NCBI RefSeq assembly: GCF_041379765.1
Contig: NZ_CP166919.1
Span: 3,038,001-3,102,000 of the forward strand
Length of the DNA: 64,000 bases
Direction of reading: 5' to 3'
From: Thalassotalea sp. Sam97
Lineage (GTDB): Bacteria; Pseudomonadota; Gammaproteobacteria; Enterobacterales; Alteromonadaceae
The translations under genes and the position numbers were made by a program. Shown here one piece after another: positions 33,756-42,830 of the stretch (positions within the stretch are counted from its first letter, which is position 1; each line of letters starts with the position of its first letter). The notes below the pieces were generated by a model. The model ran no database searches and was not told the DNA's origin. It saw nothing but the letters and a program-made list of their open reading frames with translations.

Positions 33756-35660
33756 GTGATTAAGGCCATCAATATTACCTTAGATAGAGGATTAAAAAAT
33801 CTCATCAGCGACTCTAGCTTTACCATTTACCCTGGTCATAAGGTAGGTTTAGTCGGCAAAAATGGTTGCGGTAAGTCATCGTTATTTGCTGCTCTGCTCG
33901 GTCAATTACAACTCGACAAAGGCGATCTGGAAATCCCTAGGCATTGGGATATTGCAACAGTGAAGCAAGAAACGCCTGCACTTAGCAAAAGCGCCTTAGA
34001 TTACGTTATCGATGGTGACCATGAATATCGTCAATTAGAGCACCACTTAGAGCAAGCGCGCGCTAGCCAAGATGGCCATAAAGAAGCCGATATATTAGAT
34101 AAAATTGATGCCATCGGTGGGTATTCTCTTGCTGCTCGAGCTGGTGAATTACTGCATGGCTTAGGATTTAGCCAACAACAACTTAATGACAGCGTCAGTA
34201 GCTTTTCTGGTGGTTGGCGGATGCGCTTAAACTTGGCGCAAGCACTGATCAGCCGTGCCGATTTAATGTTACTGGATGAACCTACCAACCACTTAGACTT
34301 AGATGCGGTTTTATGGCTTCAACGCTGGCTTAAACAATACAATGGCACCTTAGTACTGATTTCCCATGACCGTGATTTTCTCGACGCAGTCACCAACGAA
34401 ATATTGCACATCGAGCACGGTAAAGCCAAGCTTTATGCTGGAAATTATACATCGTTTGAGCGTCAACGAGCAGAGCATTTAGCGCAACAAGATGCGATGT
34501 ATCAAAAACAACAAAAAGAAATTAAGCACTTAACATCATTTGTTGATCGATTTCGTGCGAAAGCCTCGAAAGCCAAGCAAGCGCAAAGCAGATTAAAGCG
34601 ATTAGAAAAACTCCCAGATCTCATGCCAGCCCATGTCGATAGCCAGTTCAGCTTTCAATTTGAAAATCCCGACTACATGCCCTATCCATTATTAGCCATC
34701 GACCAAGGTGATTGCGGCTATGGTGACAACAGCAAAATTCTGAGCCAGGTGAAATTGGATCTAGTACCAGGTAGCCGTATCGGCTTGCTTGGTCGTAACG
34801 GTGCCGGTAAGTCGACGCTGATAAAATCATTAGCTGGTGAATTAGCGCTATTAGCAGGTACCCGTTTTAGTGCCCAAGAGCTTAACATTGGCTATTTTTC
34901 ACAGCACCAACTCGAACAATTGCGCATGGACGACACTGCGCTAAATCAAGTGTTGCTCGCGCATCCCGACTTTACCGAACTACAAGGACGCAACCATTTA
35001 GGTCGCTTTGGCTTTAGCGGCGAGCAAGCCTTGAACATTATTAAAACCATGTCCGGAGGCGAAAAAGCCCGTTTAGTGTTAGCACTTATCGTATTGCAAA
35101 AGCCACAAATATTACTTCTCGATGAGCCCACCAACCACTTAGATTTAGAAATGCGTCAAGCACTGGTAATGGCGTTACAAGAGTTTGATGGTGCGATTAT
35201 TTTGATTGCCCATGATCGCTACTTGCTCGAATCATGTGTCGATGAGTTTTATTTAGTTGGTAACGGTCGCGTTGAAACCTTTAAAGGGGACATCGATGAT
35301 TATCAAAAATGGCTCGACGATGATAAAAAGTCAGCCCAACAACAGAGCAAAGGGACGAATACAAGCAACGATAAGGTCGATAAAAAAGAGCAACGTCGCG
35401 CCCAAGCTGAACTGCGCAAAAAAGCGGCTCCATTAAAAAAACAAGCCGATAAGCTCGAAATGCAAATCGAAAGCTGGCAGCAACAGCTTGATGCAGTCGA
35501 ACAACAAATGGCAGACCCAGCAACGTATGACGACCAAAATAAGGTTCTGCTCGCTGACTTGCTTGAGCAACAAGCTAACCTAAAGCCTAAACTTGAACAA
35601 GCCGAGGAGCAATGGATGGAGTTGCTTGAGCAAATAGAAGACATTATGGGGCAAGCATAG
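33756..35660 (+). CDS. yheS: ABC-F family ATPase YheS
   Basis: Cytosolic ABC-F protein with two ATP-binding cassettes and no membrane domain; relatives act on ribosomes. It is 634 aa. First Walker A GLVGKNGCGKSS (about 30-41), signature SSFSGGWRMRL and Walker B LMLLDEPTNHLDL; second Walker A GLLGRNGAGKST, signature KTMSGGEKARL and ILLLDEPTNHLDL. A charged linker follows the first cassette (KASKAKQAQSRLKRL) and a long C-terminal coiled coil covers about 540-634. Start is GTG 33756 with AAGGA upstream; the ATG two bases earlier runs directly into a stop. Confidence 0.93.
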   Translation: MIKAINITLDRGLKNLISDSSFTIYPGHKVGLVGKNGCGKSSLFAALLGQLQLDKGDLEIPRHWDIATVKQETPALSKSALDYVIDGDHEYRQLEHHLEQARASQDGHKEADILDKIDAIGGYSLAARAGELLHGLGFSQQQLNDSVSSFSGGWRMRLNLAQALISRADLMLLDEPTNHLDLDAVLWLQRWLKQYNGTLVLISHDRDFLDAVTNEILHIEHGKAKLYAGNYTSFERQRAEHLAQQDAMYQKQQKEIKHLTSFVDRFRAKASKAKQAQSRLKRLEKLPDLMPAHVDSQFSFQFENPDYMPYPLLAIDQGDCGYGDNSKILSQVKLDLVPGSRIGLLGRNGAGKSTLIKSLAGELALLAGTRFSAQELNIGYFSQHQLEQLRMDDTALNQVLLAHPDFTELQGRNHLGRFGFSGEQALNIIKTMSGGEKARLVLALIVLQKPQILLLDEPTNHLDLEMRQALVMALQEFDGAIILIAHDRYLLESCVDEFYLVGNGRVETFKGDIDDYQKWLDDDKKSAQQQSKGTNTSNDKVDKKEQRRAQAELRKKAAPLKKQADKLEMQIESWQQQLDAVEQQMADPATYDDQNKVLLADLLEQQANLKPKLEQAEEQWMELLEQIEDIMGQA

Positions 35661-35854
35661 CGCTGGCAAACCGCGCATGCCGGTAACAGGTTTTTAGCGA
35701 CCAAGTTCCCCGTTTTATAGTACACAGGCTATAGTTGTCAGTAGTAAACGCTTTTGCACTCACCGCTGTTAGGTGCATTTTATAAGTAAAAAACGTTTTA
35801 TATTCGCGAGATAGGTAACATGAAAAAGCATGTCTCGCCCAAAGGAGTCAAACC

Positions 35855-36301
35855 ATGAAAAAAGCCATCTCTTTTGCCATTCTAGCCGCCGCTGTAAATT
35901 TTGGCTGCCAAGAACCAACGACAAGTGAGCAAGCCCCAATGGATAACCTAAAACTCACCGGACAACAATGGACATTAAGCCTATTAAACGGCGAAGCCGC
36001 TAGCTTAGGCGATATGGATCAAGCATTATTTATCGAGTTCATCGAAGCGGATGCGACCTTTCGAGGTTTTGCCGGCTGTAACAATTACTCGGGCAACTAT
36101 AGTCAAGATGGTAACAATTTAGAGTTCGGTCAATCTCGAGCCACCAAGAAGTTCTGCCAGCAAGGAAGTGATATTGAAGATCAATATCTTAGTGCGCTGA
36201 CAGATATCAGCAGCTACCAAATTAACGGTGATGTATTAACGCTGATCAACAGCAATAATGACGAGGTCGCTGTTTACACTGCACAAGCAACGGATAAATA
36301 A
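35855..36301 (+). CDS. META-domain lipoprotein (HslJ-like)
   Basis: 148 aa. Signal peptide with lipobox-like NFGC (Cys at about residue 19) predicts a lipoprotein. The rest is a META domain: LTGQQWTLSLLNGEAA at the start, then FRGFAGCNNYSGNYSQ, the GCN-Y signature, and a Cys (KKFCQQ) that likely pairs with the first. HslJ relatives are linked to heat and novobiocin tolerance, but the molecular role is unknown. AAAGGAG precedes the ATG. Confidence 0.85.
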   Translation: MKKAISFAILAAAVNFGCQEPTTSEQAPMDNLKLTGQQWTLSLLNGEAASLGDMDQALFIEFIEADATFRGFAGCNNYSGNYSQDGNNLEFGQSRATKKFCQQGSDIEDQYLSALTDISSYQINGDVLTLINSNNDEVAVYTAQATDK

Positions 36302-36394
36302 CGATAACCAATTCGCTGTCGGTTATGGCTAGGTATTCATCGCTAGTTTCAGTATAATCGGCAGCAAATAACAACCTTGTTCGCCACGTATTAG

Positions 36395-37363
36395 ATGACT
36401 TATCCCAGTAACTTCCAACCAGCCTGGTGGCTTAAAAATCGTCACCTCCAAACCATGGCAGGTAAGTTATTCCGTAAAAACCTGCAACTTAACATAATCA
36501 ATGAAACCATCGAACTACCTGATGGTGACTTTGTTGATTTAGCGTGGACAGAAGACGCTAATCTGAACAAGGACAAACCCATTGTTTATGTATTGCATGG
36601 GCTTGAAGGCTCAATTGATAGTCATTATGCCAAAGGTATGATGCATGCAATACAGCAACGCGGCTGGATTGGCTTGTTAATGCACTTTCGCGGCTGTTCA
36701 GGGAAACCGAATCGCTATGGGCCAAGCTATCACAGCGGTGACACCTTTGATATTCACTATTGCGTTGATTTCTTAAAGCCGCGTTTTGCCAATCGCCCAT
36801 TAGGTATCATGGGTTTTTCATTAGGCGGTAACGTTCTCGCCAATTATTTGGCTGAAGATGAACATCACCCTTTTGCTAGCGCGGCAATCATTTGTGCACC
36901 ATTACATTTAAGTAGCTGTAGCTCTCGTATTGGCCAAGGTTTTTCCAAGGTTTACCAAAAGTATTTAGTAGACATGCTGAAAAACAGTACCCAACAAAAG
37001 ATAAACCTGGGCTTAATCAAGCACATTGATAAAAACGAACTGGCAGGCATCCGAAAACTGGCCGACTTTGATGAAAAAGTCACGGCGCCAATTCATGGCT
37101 TTCAAAATGCCGAGGATTATTATCAACAAGTCAGTGGTTTATATAAACTGGATAAAGTCACCACACCGACGTTAATTATCCACGCTCTTGATGATCCTTT
37201 CTTGTGCCATGAATTTGTTACACAGATCCCCGACAATCCAAAGCTTACCGTGGAGTTGAGCCCCTATGGTGGTCACGTGGGTTTTATCGCCGGTAAAAAT
37301 CCGTTAAAGCCTGAATTTTATCTAGACCAGCGCGTCCTAGATTACCTATCTGAGCAGTGGTAA
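36395..37363 (+). CDS. yheT: Alpha/beta hydrolase YheT
   Basis: 322-aa alpha/beta hydrolase of the YheT/Ldh1-type family. The N-terminal NRHLQTMAGKLFR and DGDFVDLAW segments, the oxyanion HGLEGS, and RGCSGKPNR are typical; the nucleophile elbow is GFSLGGN. Substrate unknown. It lies between yheS and yheU (4 bp gap), preserving the enterobacterial yheSTU order interrupted only by the META lipoprotein. Confidence 0.92.
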   Translation: MTYPSNFQPAWWLKNRHLQTMAGKLFRKNLQLNIINETIELPDGDFVDLAWTEDANLNKDKPIVYVLHGLEGSIDSHYAKGMMHAIQQRGWIGLLMHFRGCSGKPNRYGPSYHSGDTFDIHYCVDFLKPRFANRPLGIMGFSLGGNVLANYLAEDEHHPFASAAIICAPLHLSSCSSRIGQGFSKVYQKYLVDMLKNSTQQKINLGLIKHIDKNELAGIRKLADFDEKVTAPIHGFQNAEDYYQQVSGLYKLDKVTTPTLIIHALDDPFLCHEFVTQIPDNPKLTVELSPYGGHVGFIAGKNPLKPEFYLDQRVLDYLSEQW

Positions 37364-37367
37364 CACT

Positions 37368-37598
37368 ATGATCATTCCGATATCTGCGATTAGTGTGGAA
37401 GCATTAGATAATATCATCGAATCATTTGTGCTAAGAGAAGGCACCGATTACGGCGATCAAGAGATTTCGCTAGTAGCCAAGAAACAGCAAATCTTACAAC
37501 AGCTACAACAAGGTGAATTAGTGTTGGTCTATTCCGAGCTCTACGAGACGGTAAACATTATGCTACGCCAACAATTCGACGCCGAAAACAACGCTTAG
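37368..37598 (+). CDS. yheU: UPF0270 protein YheU
   Basis: 76 aa, starting MIIPISAISVEALDNIIESFVLREGTDYG, the hallmark of the UPF0270 family, followed by a short helical C terminus. Function unknown. It starts 4 bp after yheT and is probably translated with it. In the 78-bp convergent gap after it a loose GCGATG/CATCGC pair could form a terminator-like stem without a clear T-run. Confidence 0.92.
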   Translation: MIIPISAISVEALDNIIESFVLREGTDYGDQEISLVAKKQQILQQLQQGELVLVYSELYETVNIMLRQQFDAENNA

Positions 37599-37676
37599 AA
37601 CAGTGATAAAACATGGCGATGCTACGCGAAACCGTAATTCGTGCAAATTAACCGTAACATCGCTATTGGTGACAGA

Positions 37677-38258
37677 TTACTCTAGGCCAAACGTCAACAC
37701 AAAGCTTACAGGAACAGCTTTACTGATATGTGGCAAACCGGCAATTTCTGTTAACTTTGCAATACCATCATCAAAACCAAAGTCACTGGCATTGACCAAC
37801 AATGGCGTTACCGCGCTGACAATGAGCTGCTTATCGTTAACATAAACAATCAGAACTTCGCTATCATACGCTTGACTGGTACCGTGCATCGTTACCGTGA
37901 TAGGCAACGTAAGATGATGCACATCGCCTACTTTCAGCTTGTCTAAAAAGTCCTGTTCAAGCTGGCTGCTGATTGTTGTCTTTGGATAGGTTGCCACATT
38001 AAACAGCATATCTTTCATGCGTGTATCGCGGATCTCAATGCTGGTATTCACGCTGGATAGGTCGATCTCAACGGTGGCTAATCCCGTTTCACTGATCGCT
38101 CCCGACAACTGATTAAAGCTATGAGCTTCAGCTATCTCATGTTTTTTTATGCTGATAAAGCTTATCGTTGACTGCTCATTGTCTAATTGCCAATCTGCTA
38201 AGACAGAGCCACTGCACAACAGTAAAAGCGTTGATAATACAATCTTGCACCATTTCAT
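37677..38258 (-). CDS. YceI-family periplasmic protein
   Basis: 193 aa with start ATG 38258 (GTGAGG eight nt upstream); the signal peptide ends SVLA before DWQLD. The mature part is the YceI lipocalin-like barrel: STISFISIKK, then VEIDLSSVNTSIEIRDTRMKDMLFNVATYP, and the VTMHGTSQ strand. Family members bind isoprenoid lipids; the ligand here is unknown. Monocistronic; cysQ lies 60 bp upstream in the same direction. Confidence 0.88.
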   Translation of the reverse strand: MKWCKIVLSTLLLLCSGSVLADWQLDNEQSTISFISIKKHEIAEAHSFNQLSGAISETGLATVEIDLSSVNTSIEIRDTRMKDMLFNVATYPKTTISSQLEQDFLDKLKVGDVHHLTLPITVTMHGTSQAYDSEVLIVYVNDKQLIVSAVTPLLVNASDFGFDDGIAKLTEIAGLPHISKAVPVSFVLTFGLE

Positions 38259-38320
38259 GGGTAGCACCTCACGTTAAAGTCTAAGTAGGAAAACATCCAA
38301 AGCACCTAACCTATACTAGT

Positions 38321-39145
38321 CTAAAAAATCCGAGTGCACGGGTGTTTGATGATGACTTTTTGCCAATCTATCGACTGATTGCCTAAGCCAATAAAGTCGG
38401 GGTTCATCAAACTTTCACGTTGATTATAAGATAACGGTCGTAATTGACTATCTAAAATAGTGCCGCCGGCTTCTTCCAGAATAATCTGACTAGCGCCGGT
38501 ATCCCACTCCCCTGTTGGACCTATACGAATATAACAGTCGGTACTGCCCTCAGCGATTTGACAACTCTTTAAGGAACAACTGCCAAGCGGTAGATGTTGA
38601 TATTGATAATTCGCATTTAAGAACTTTTCGATAACAGCGACGTTTTGTCGCCTCGAAACACCAATATTGAGTGCTCGTACTCCATCGTATTCGGCGACAT
38701 GTATTGGCTGAGCACCATGACCAATATCTTTAAACGTGCCTTGCCCTTGCCTCGCATAATAAAGCCAGTCATGCGCGGGTGCATAAATCACACCTATGGT
38801 TGGCCAATTATTTTCAACCAAAGCGATATTCACCGCAAAGTCACCGCTACCAGCAATAAATTCACCCGTGCCATCAATTGGGTCAAGCAACCAATAACAA
38901 GGCCAAGCTTGCCGCTGTGCTAATGGTACTTGAACACTTTCTTCAGAAATAATGGGGATATTCGGGGTGTGTTGCTGCAAATGCGCCATCAACACCCTAT
39001 TAGCGGCTAAATCCGCACTGGTGACTGGCGAGTCATCAGCTTTGTGGTACTTTTCAAAGTTACCTTGTTGATAAAAGCGCATAACTTCTTCACCAGCTAA
39101 CTTGGCCGCGGTTATGGCAATCATCAACAACTGTTGTTTATCCAT
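38321..39145 (-). CDS. cysQ: 3'(2'),5'-bisphosphate nucleotidase CysQ
   Basis: Hydrolyses 3'-phosphoadenosine 5'-phosphate (PAP) to AMP, recycling the product of sulfate assimilation. It is 274 aa. Metal-binding motifs of the inositol-monophosphatase fold are seen: EES near residue 70, DPIDGTGEF and GEWDTGASQIILEEAGG. Its ATG overlaps the nudE stop (TAATG), as expected for the nudE-cysQ pair. Confidence 0.94.
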   Translation of the reverse strand: MDKQQLLMIAITAAKLAGEEVMRFYQQGNFEKYHKADDSPVTSADLAANRVLMAHLQQHTPNIPIISEESVQVPLAQRQAWPCYWLLDPIDGTGEFIAGSGDFAVNIALVENNWPTIGVIYAPAHDWLYYARQGQGTFKDIGHGAQPIHVAEYDGVRALNIGVSRRQNVAVIEKFLNANYQYQHLPLGSCSLKSCQIAEGSTDCYIRIGPTGEWDTGASQIILEEAGGTILDSQLRPLSYNQRESLMNPDFIGLGNQSIDWQKVIIKHPCTRIF

Positions 39146-39705
39146 TAGTTACCTTGCAATTTATCGAGCAATAGCATCAGCGCACTAATGCTGCGTGCTT
39201 CTGTGAAATCAGGCTGTGCAAGCAATGACTGATAATCACTCAACTGCCAGTGCACAATTTGCAAAGGTTCGGGTTCATCACCTTGCAAAGGGCTTTCGTA
39301 TAAGCCTCGCGCGACAAATAAATCCATTGTCGCGTTAAAAAATGCTGGCGCTAAGCTGACTTGATGCAGATATTCAATCGACGTTGCTGCCATACCAATT
39401 TCTTCTCGCATCTCACGATTAGCCGCTTCAGCAGGCTGTTCGCCCGGATCAATTAATCCTTTGGGGAAGCCAAGTTGATAAGAGTGCGTCCCAGCACAAT
39501 ATTCGCGAATAAGGACAATCGTGTCATCATCAAGTAACGGTACAATCAATACTGCACCACGGCCGCTGCCTTTAATTTTTTCATAGGTTCGTTGTTCACC
39601 ATTACTAAAGGTCAAATCAACCGCTTCGACAGTCACCAAACGACTCTTGGCGATATCTTTACTGGCGGTAATTTCTGGCAACGTTAACTTCTGCTCGTTA
39701 TTCAT
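39145..39705 (-). CDS. nudE: ADP compounds hydrolase NudE
   Basis: Nudix hydrolase acting on ADP-ribose, NADH and similar ADP compounds. Start ATG 39705 (MNNEQK...) follows AGAAG; 186 aa. The Nudix box is complete: GLIDPGEQPAEAANREMREEIG. It is divergent from yrfG and coupled to cysQ, the same cluster as in E. coli and Shewanella. Confidence 0.93.
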   Translation of the reverse strand: MNNEQKLTLPEITASKDIAKSRLVTVEAVDLTFSNGEQRTYEKIKGSGRGAVLIVPLLDDDTIVLIREYCAGTHSYQLGFPKGLIDPGEQPAEAANREMREEIGMAATSIEYLHQVSLAPAFFNATMDLFVARGLYESPLQGDEPEPLQIVHWQLSDYQSLLAQPDFTEARSISALMLLLDKLQGN

Positions 39706-39809
39706 CAACTTCTAATCTGTATTTATTATTGCTAGGAAAGCACCGAGCTTTACTATGCGCCTATAATAAACGTAGCAAAAGTCGAGTGCATAATGAATAA
39801 TATACGCAA

Positions 39810-40514
39810 ATGATTAGCGAATGGACAGACTATTTCATGTTGCAATGGGCAAAAATCGATACCGTTCTATTAGATATGGACGGCACAATCTTAGATTTAC
39901 ATTTTGATAATTATTTTTGGTTGCAGCATTTGCCACTACGTTACGCAGAATCAAAACACATTTCCCTTGAGCAAGCCAAAAACTTTCTGAAACAACGCTA
40001 TCTCGATGTCGAAGGGACGATTTCCTGGTACTGCCTTGATTATTGGGCAGAGCAAATAGATATGCCCATCACCGAACTTAAACGGGAAATAGATCATCTG
40101 ATTCAGCTACGAGATGATGCTCATGATTTTTTAACGGCGCTCAAACAAAGTGGTCGCCAGGTGGTTTTAGTCACTAACGCCCACCCAGATAGCTTGTCAT
40201 TGAAGATTGAAAAGACGGCCCTAGATCAATATTTCGACGAACTGATTTCATGCCATCAATTTCAAGTAAGTAAAGAATCCCAAAGCTTATGGCAACAACT
40301 ACAAGCGCATCTAAAATTCGACAAACAACGCACCTTGTTTGTTGATGATAGCCTACCCATTCTTGATGCCGCTAAAACCTTTGGTATTGAGTACTTGCTT
40401 GCGGTTGCTAACCCAGATAGTAAACAGCCGATAAGAGAAGTGATGAACTACCCGTTTATTACCGACTACCGCCAGTTGATAACTGACATAATTAACAACC
40501 CGGTAAGCCATTAA
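39810..40514 (+). CDS. yrfG: HAD-family GMP/IMP nucleotidase YrfG
   Basis: Haloacid-dehalogenase-type 5'-nucleotidase; the E. coli relative prefers purine monophosphates. It is 234 aa. Motif I LLDMDGTILDL (nucleophile and acid Asp), motif II VTNAHPDS, motif III/IV VSKESQSLW and LFVDDSLPIL. The FDNYFWLQHLP segment right after motif I is characteristic. Translation could start at ATG 39810 or at ATG 39837 (MLQWAKIDT...); neither has a strong ribosome site. Confidence 0.92.
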   Translation: MISEWTDYFMLQWAKIDTVLLDMDGTILDLHFDNYFWLQHLPLRYAESKHISLEQAKNFLKQRYLDVEGTISWYCLDYWAEQIDMPITELKREIDHLIQLRDDAHDFLTALKQSGRQVVLVTNAHPDSLSLKIEKTALDQYFDELISCHQFQVSKESQSLWQQLQAHLKFDKQRTLFVDDSLPILDAAKTFGIEYLLAVANPDSKQPIREVMNYPFITDYRQLITDIINNPVSH

Positions 40515-40542
40515 GGTTCACAGCGTAGACGATAGAGCCCGG

Positions 40543-41493
40543 CTAACTAGATGATTGAACATTTAGAAACTCAGCGATTTTAACGTAAGTTTCATGACAT
40601 TCATTGGCAACCAACTCATGCAGTAGCATGTAGGCATGGATCATATCTGGCAATTGATGATGCTGAGCCTCTACCCCTGCGCGGCGCAACATTTGATAAT
40701 ACGCTTCGCCTTCATCACGTAGCGGGTCACAGCCAGCAGTAATCACCAAGGTTGCCGGTAGTTGCTTAGAAAACGACTGCAATAATGGCGAAGCCGCACG
40801 GAGCAACTGAGTATCAGCTTCGCCGTTAAAATACTGCTGAAAATACCACGCTATTTTTTCTTTTTGCAATAAAAAACCATCACCATTTTCTTCTATTGAT
40901 GGCTGACTCATGGTGTAGTCTACACTCGGGTATATCAGCACTTGCTTATCAATAGTAACCTCAGCAGCACTTTGGCATCGGTGCGCAAGCGTCGTACAAA
41001 TCGCCCCTCCTGCACTATCGCCAATAATCGATACCTTAGGCTGATACAATAACCCTTCAAGCACTTGTTGATAATGCTTTAAGGCAAACATACTGTCTTC
41101 AATACCCGCCGGATAAGGATGCTCCGGTGCTAAGCGATAATCAATCGCGATAACGATCATATTGCAATACTTAGCAAGTTGCCGGCTGACCGGGTCGTAA
41201 AGTTCAATGCTACCGCACATATGTCCACCACCATGAAAATGTAACAACACCGGCAGTGGCTTACTGGGTTGCGGATGATAAACTCGTGCAGGGATTATTT
41301 GCTCGCCATTAGTAAATTGACGCTCCACTACCAATTCAATCTCGGGACTATCATTCATAAAAGCTGCTAGGTTATCCAAGTTAGTGCGTGTTGTTGCTAC
41401 ATCAAACGGGATGTTCTGTGCTTTCATCTCGGCGACAGCTTGATTTACTTGCTCAAGCAGAGGCTTTAGTTTGTCCGATACTTGTCCTCTCAT
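40543..41493 (-). CDS. HSL-type alpha/beta hydrolase (esterase)
   Basis: 316-aa esterase of the hormone-sensitive-lipase group: oxyanion motif FHGGGHMCGS, YRLAPEHPYPAG, nucleophile GDSAGG, and a C-terminal DPLRDEG ... HAYML (Asp and His). No signal peptide, so cytoplasmic. Its ATG overlaps the MFS transporter stop by 4 bp (ATGA), so the pair is translationally coupled. Context (3-hydroxybutyrate dehydrogenase, secreted PHB-depolymerase-like enzyme, shared promoter site) suggests it may cleave imported short-chain hydroxyacid esters; this is inference. Confidence 0.88.
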   Translation of the reverse strand: MRGQVSDKLKPLLEQVNQAVAEMKAQNIPFDVATTRTNLDNLAAFMNDSPEIELVVERQFTNGEQIIPARVYHPQPSKPLPVLLHFHGGGHMCGSIELYDPVSRQLAKYCNMIVIAIDYRLAPEHPYPAGIEDSMFALKHYQQVLEGLLYQPKVSIIGDSAGGAICTTLAHRCQSAAEVTIDKQVLIYPSVDYTMSQPSIEENGDGFLLQKEKIAWYFQQYFNGEADTQLLRAASPLLQSFSKQLPATLVITAGCDPLRDEGEAYYQMLRRAGVEAQHHQLPDMIHAYMLLHELVANECHETYVKIAEFLNVQSSS

Positions 41494-42680
41494 GCCATAC
41501 GCTCCTCAGTTTTACGCTGAAGTTTCGGGTTGGTTTCTGGCAAAAAGTAACTGCCAATAAAGAAAGTCAAACTTAATACACTAATCATCATCAGCGATGG
41601 CGTATAATCGCCCTGATATATATCAACCAAGCGACCAAACAACCACAACACAATGGTTGCAGCTAGATAGCTGATAGAGTAAAACAGACTAAAGATCACC
41701 GTCACCCGGGCGCCGGTCATGCCAGGCATTTCGTGAGGAATCGACACCAATGCAGTCACAGGGAAGAAGATAAAAAAGCCCAATACCATAGCACAAAACA
41801 TTTGCAGCCAAGCCGATGTACTAAACGACAAGCCAACTAAGCTAATGGTCATCAGTAGACCTGACCAACGGATAACCGGAATACGCTGTTTTATCTTATT
41901 GCTGTAAATAATGCCTGCTAAGGTGCCAATAATGCCAAAACCAATCACCCATTTACTTTGACTGATGCCAGCCTCTGGGTAAAAGGTGAATAAACAAATA
42001 TAAAAGGTAAGCAAGCCTGAATAGGTAAAAGAGTATGCCCAATTAAATTTATCACGAAAGCCTTGCGCATAACTGTAGCCCTGCGGCTCTGTGACCAAGT
42101 GCTTTTTATCAGGCTCGGTTGTATCAAACTTTACCAACAACCAAACCGCTGCCAACACCACACTGGCCAGTGAAAACAATATCAAGCTTAGTTGCCAACT
42201 ACCCGTTAGCTGATTTAGATCAGTCATAAGCCACAAGATAACACCGGTACCAACGTTAAAGGCGACAGCATTTAAGCCATTAACCACTGGACGCTGCTCT
42301 GCATCAAACCAATGCAAGACAATGGGGTTAAAATAGACCACCATAAACGCACCACCCAATCCCATTAAAAAACGACTTATTAGCAACACTTCATAGTTAG
42401 GCGCGTAGGGGGTTAGTAAACCAATAACAATCAACATGCTGGCAATAAAAAATGCCATTTTTATGCCAAATTTAATGGCTAACCAAGCGGCACCGAATGT
42501 ACCAACAATTTTGGCTAAGGTGACGGCACCACTGATAAAGCTTGCAGAAGCTAGACTGTCAATTTGCATGGCACTCATAATTTGGCTCATGCTCGCTGTA
42601 CCACCTACCCATGCCATGGCGAACAGTACATAGCTAAAAAAAACCAGGGCTTCGACCACGTATTTATTGGTTATTTTCAT
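41490..42680 (-). CDS. MFS transporter
   Basis: 396-aa major-facilitator permease with twelve predicted membrane helices. A loop after the second helix reads WLAIKFGIKM; RFLMGLGGAFMVVYFNP lies around helix 4. No substrate signature is certain; the N-terminal SMSQIM segment and overall pattern resemble anion:H+ or small-organic-acid carriers. It is co-transcribed with the downstream esterase and divergent from the hybrid histidine kinase. A TACTA-N3-TAGTG site lies 64 bp before its ATG. Confidence 0.87.
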   Translation of the reverse strand: MKITNKYVVEALVFFSYVLFAMAWVGGTASMSQIMSAMQIDSLASASFISGAVTLAKIVGTFGAAWLAIKFGIKMAFFIASMLIVIGLLTPYAPNYEVLLISRFLMGLGGAFMVVYFNPIVLHWFDAEQRPVVNGLNAVAFNVGTGVILWLMTDLNQLTGSWQLSLILFSLASVVLAAVWLLVKFDTTEPDKKHLVTEPQGYSYAQGFRDKFNWAYSFTYSGLLTFYICLFTFYPEAGISQSKWVIGFGIIGTLAGIIYSNKIKQRIPVIRWSGLLMTISLVGLSFSTSAWLQMFCAMVLGFFIFFPVTALVSIPHEMPGMTGARVTVIFSLFYSISYLAATIVLWLFGRLVDIYQGDYTPSLMMISVLSLTFFIGSYFLPETNPKLQRKTEERMA

Positions 42681-42743
42681 CAGATCACTTCACTAATAGA
42701 ACGATAGTGCAGATAGCCTAACGTACGACAGGTCAAAAATAAC

Positions 42744-42756
42744 TACTACCTTAGTG
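42744..42756. promoter_or_regulatory. Shared palindromic site A (MFS / histidine kinase divergent promoter)
   Basis: TACTA-CCT-TAGTG. Two related sites occur at 49431-49443 and 51388-51400. It lies 64 bp upstream of the MFS gene and 75 bp upstream of the kinase gene. Proposed binding site of the adjacent LuxR-type regulator. Confidence 0.5.
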
Positions 42757-42830
42757 TCATATATTGAGGTAAGTTAACGGGTATTATCTTTATAACAATT
42801 CCTATAACGACAGATAAGATAAGGTTTTTT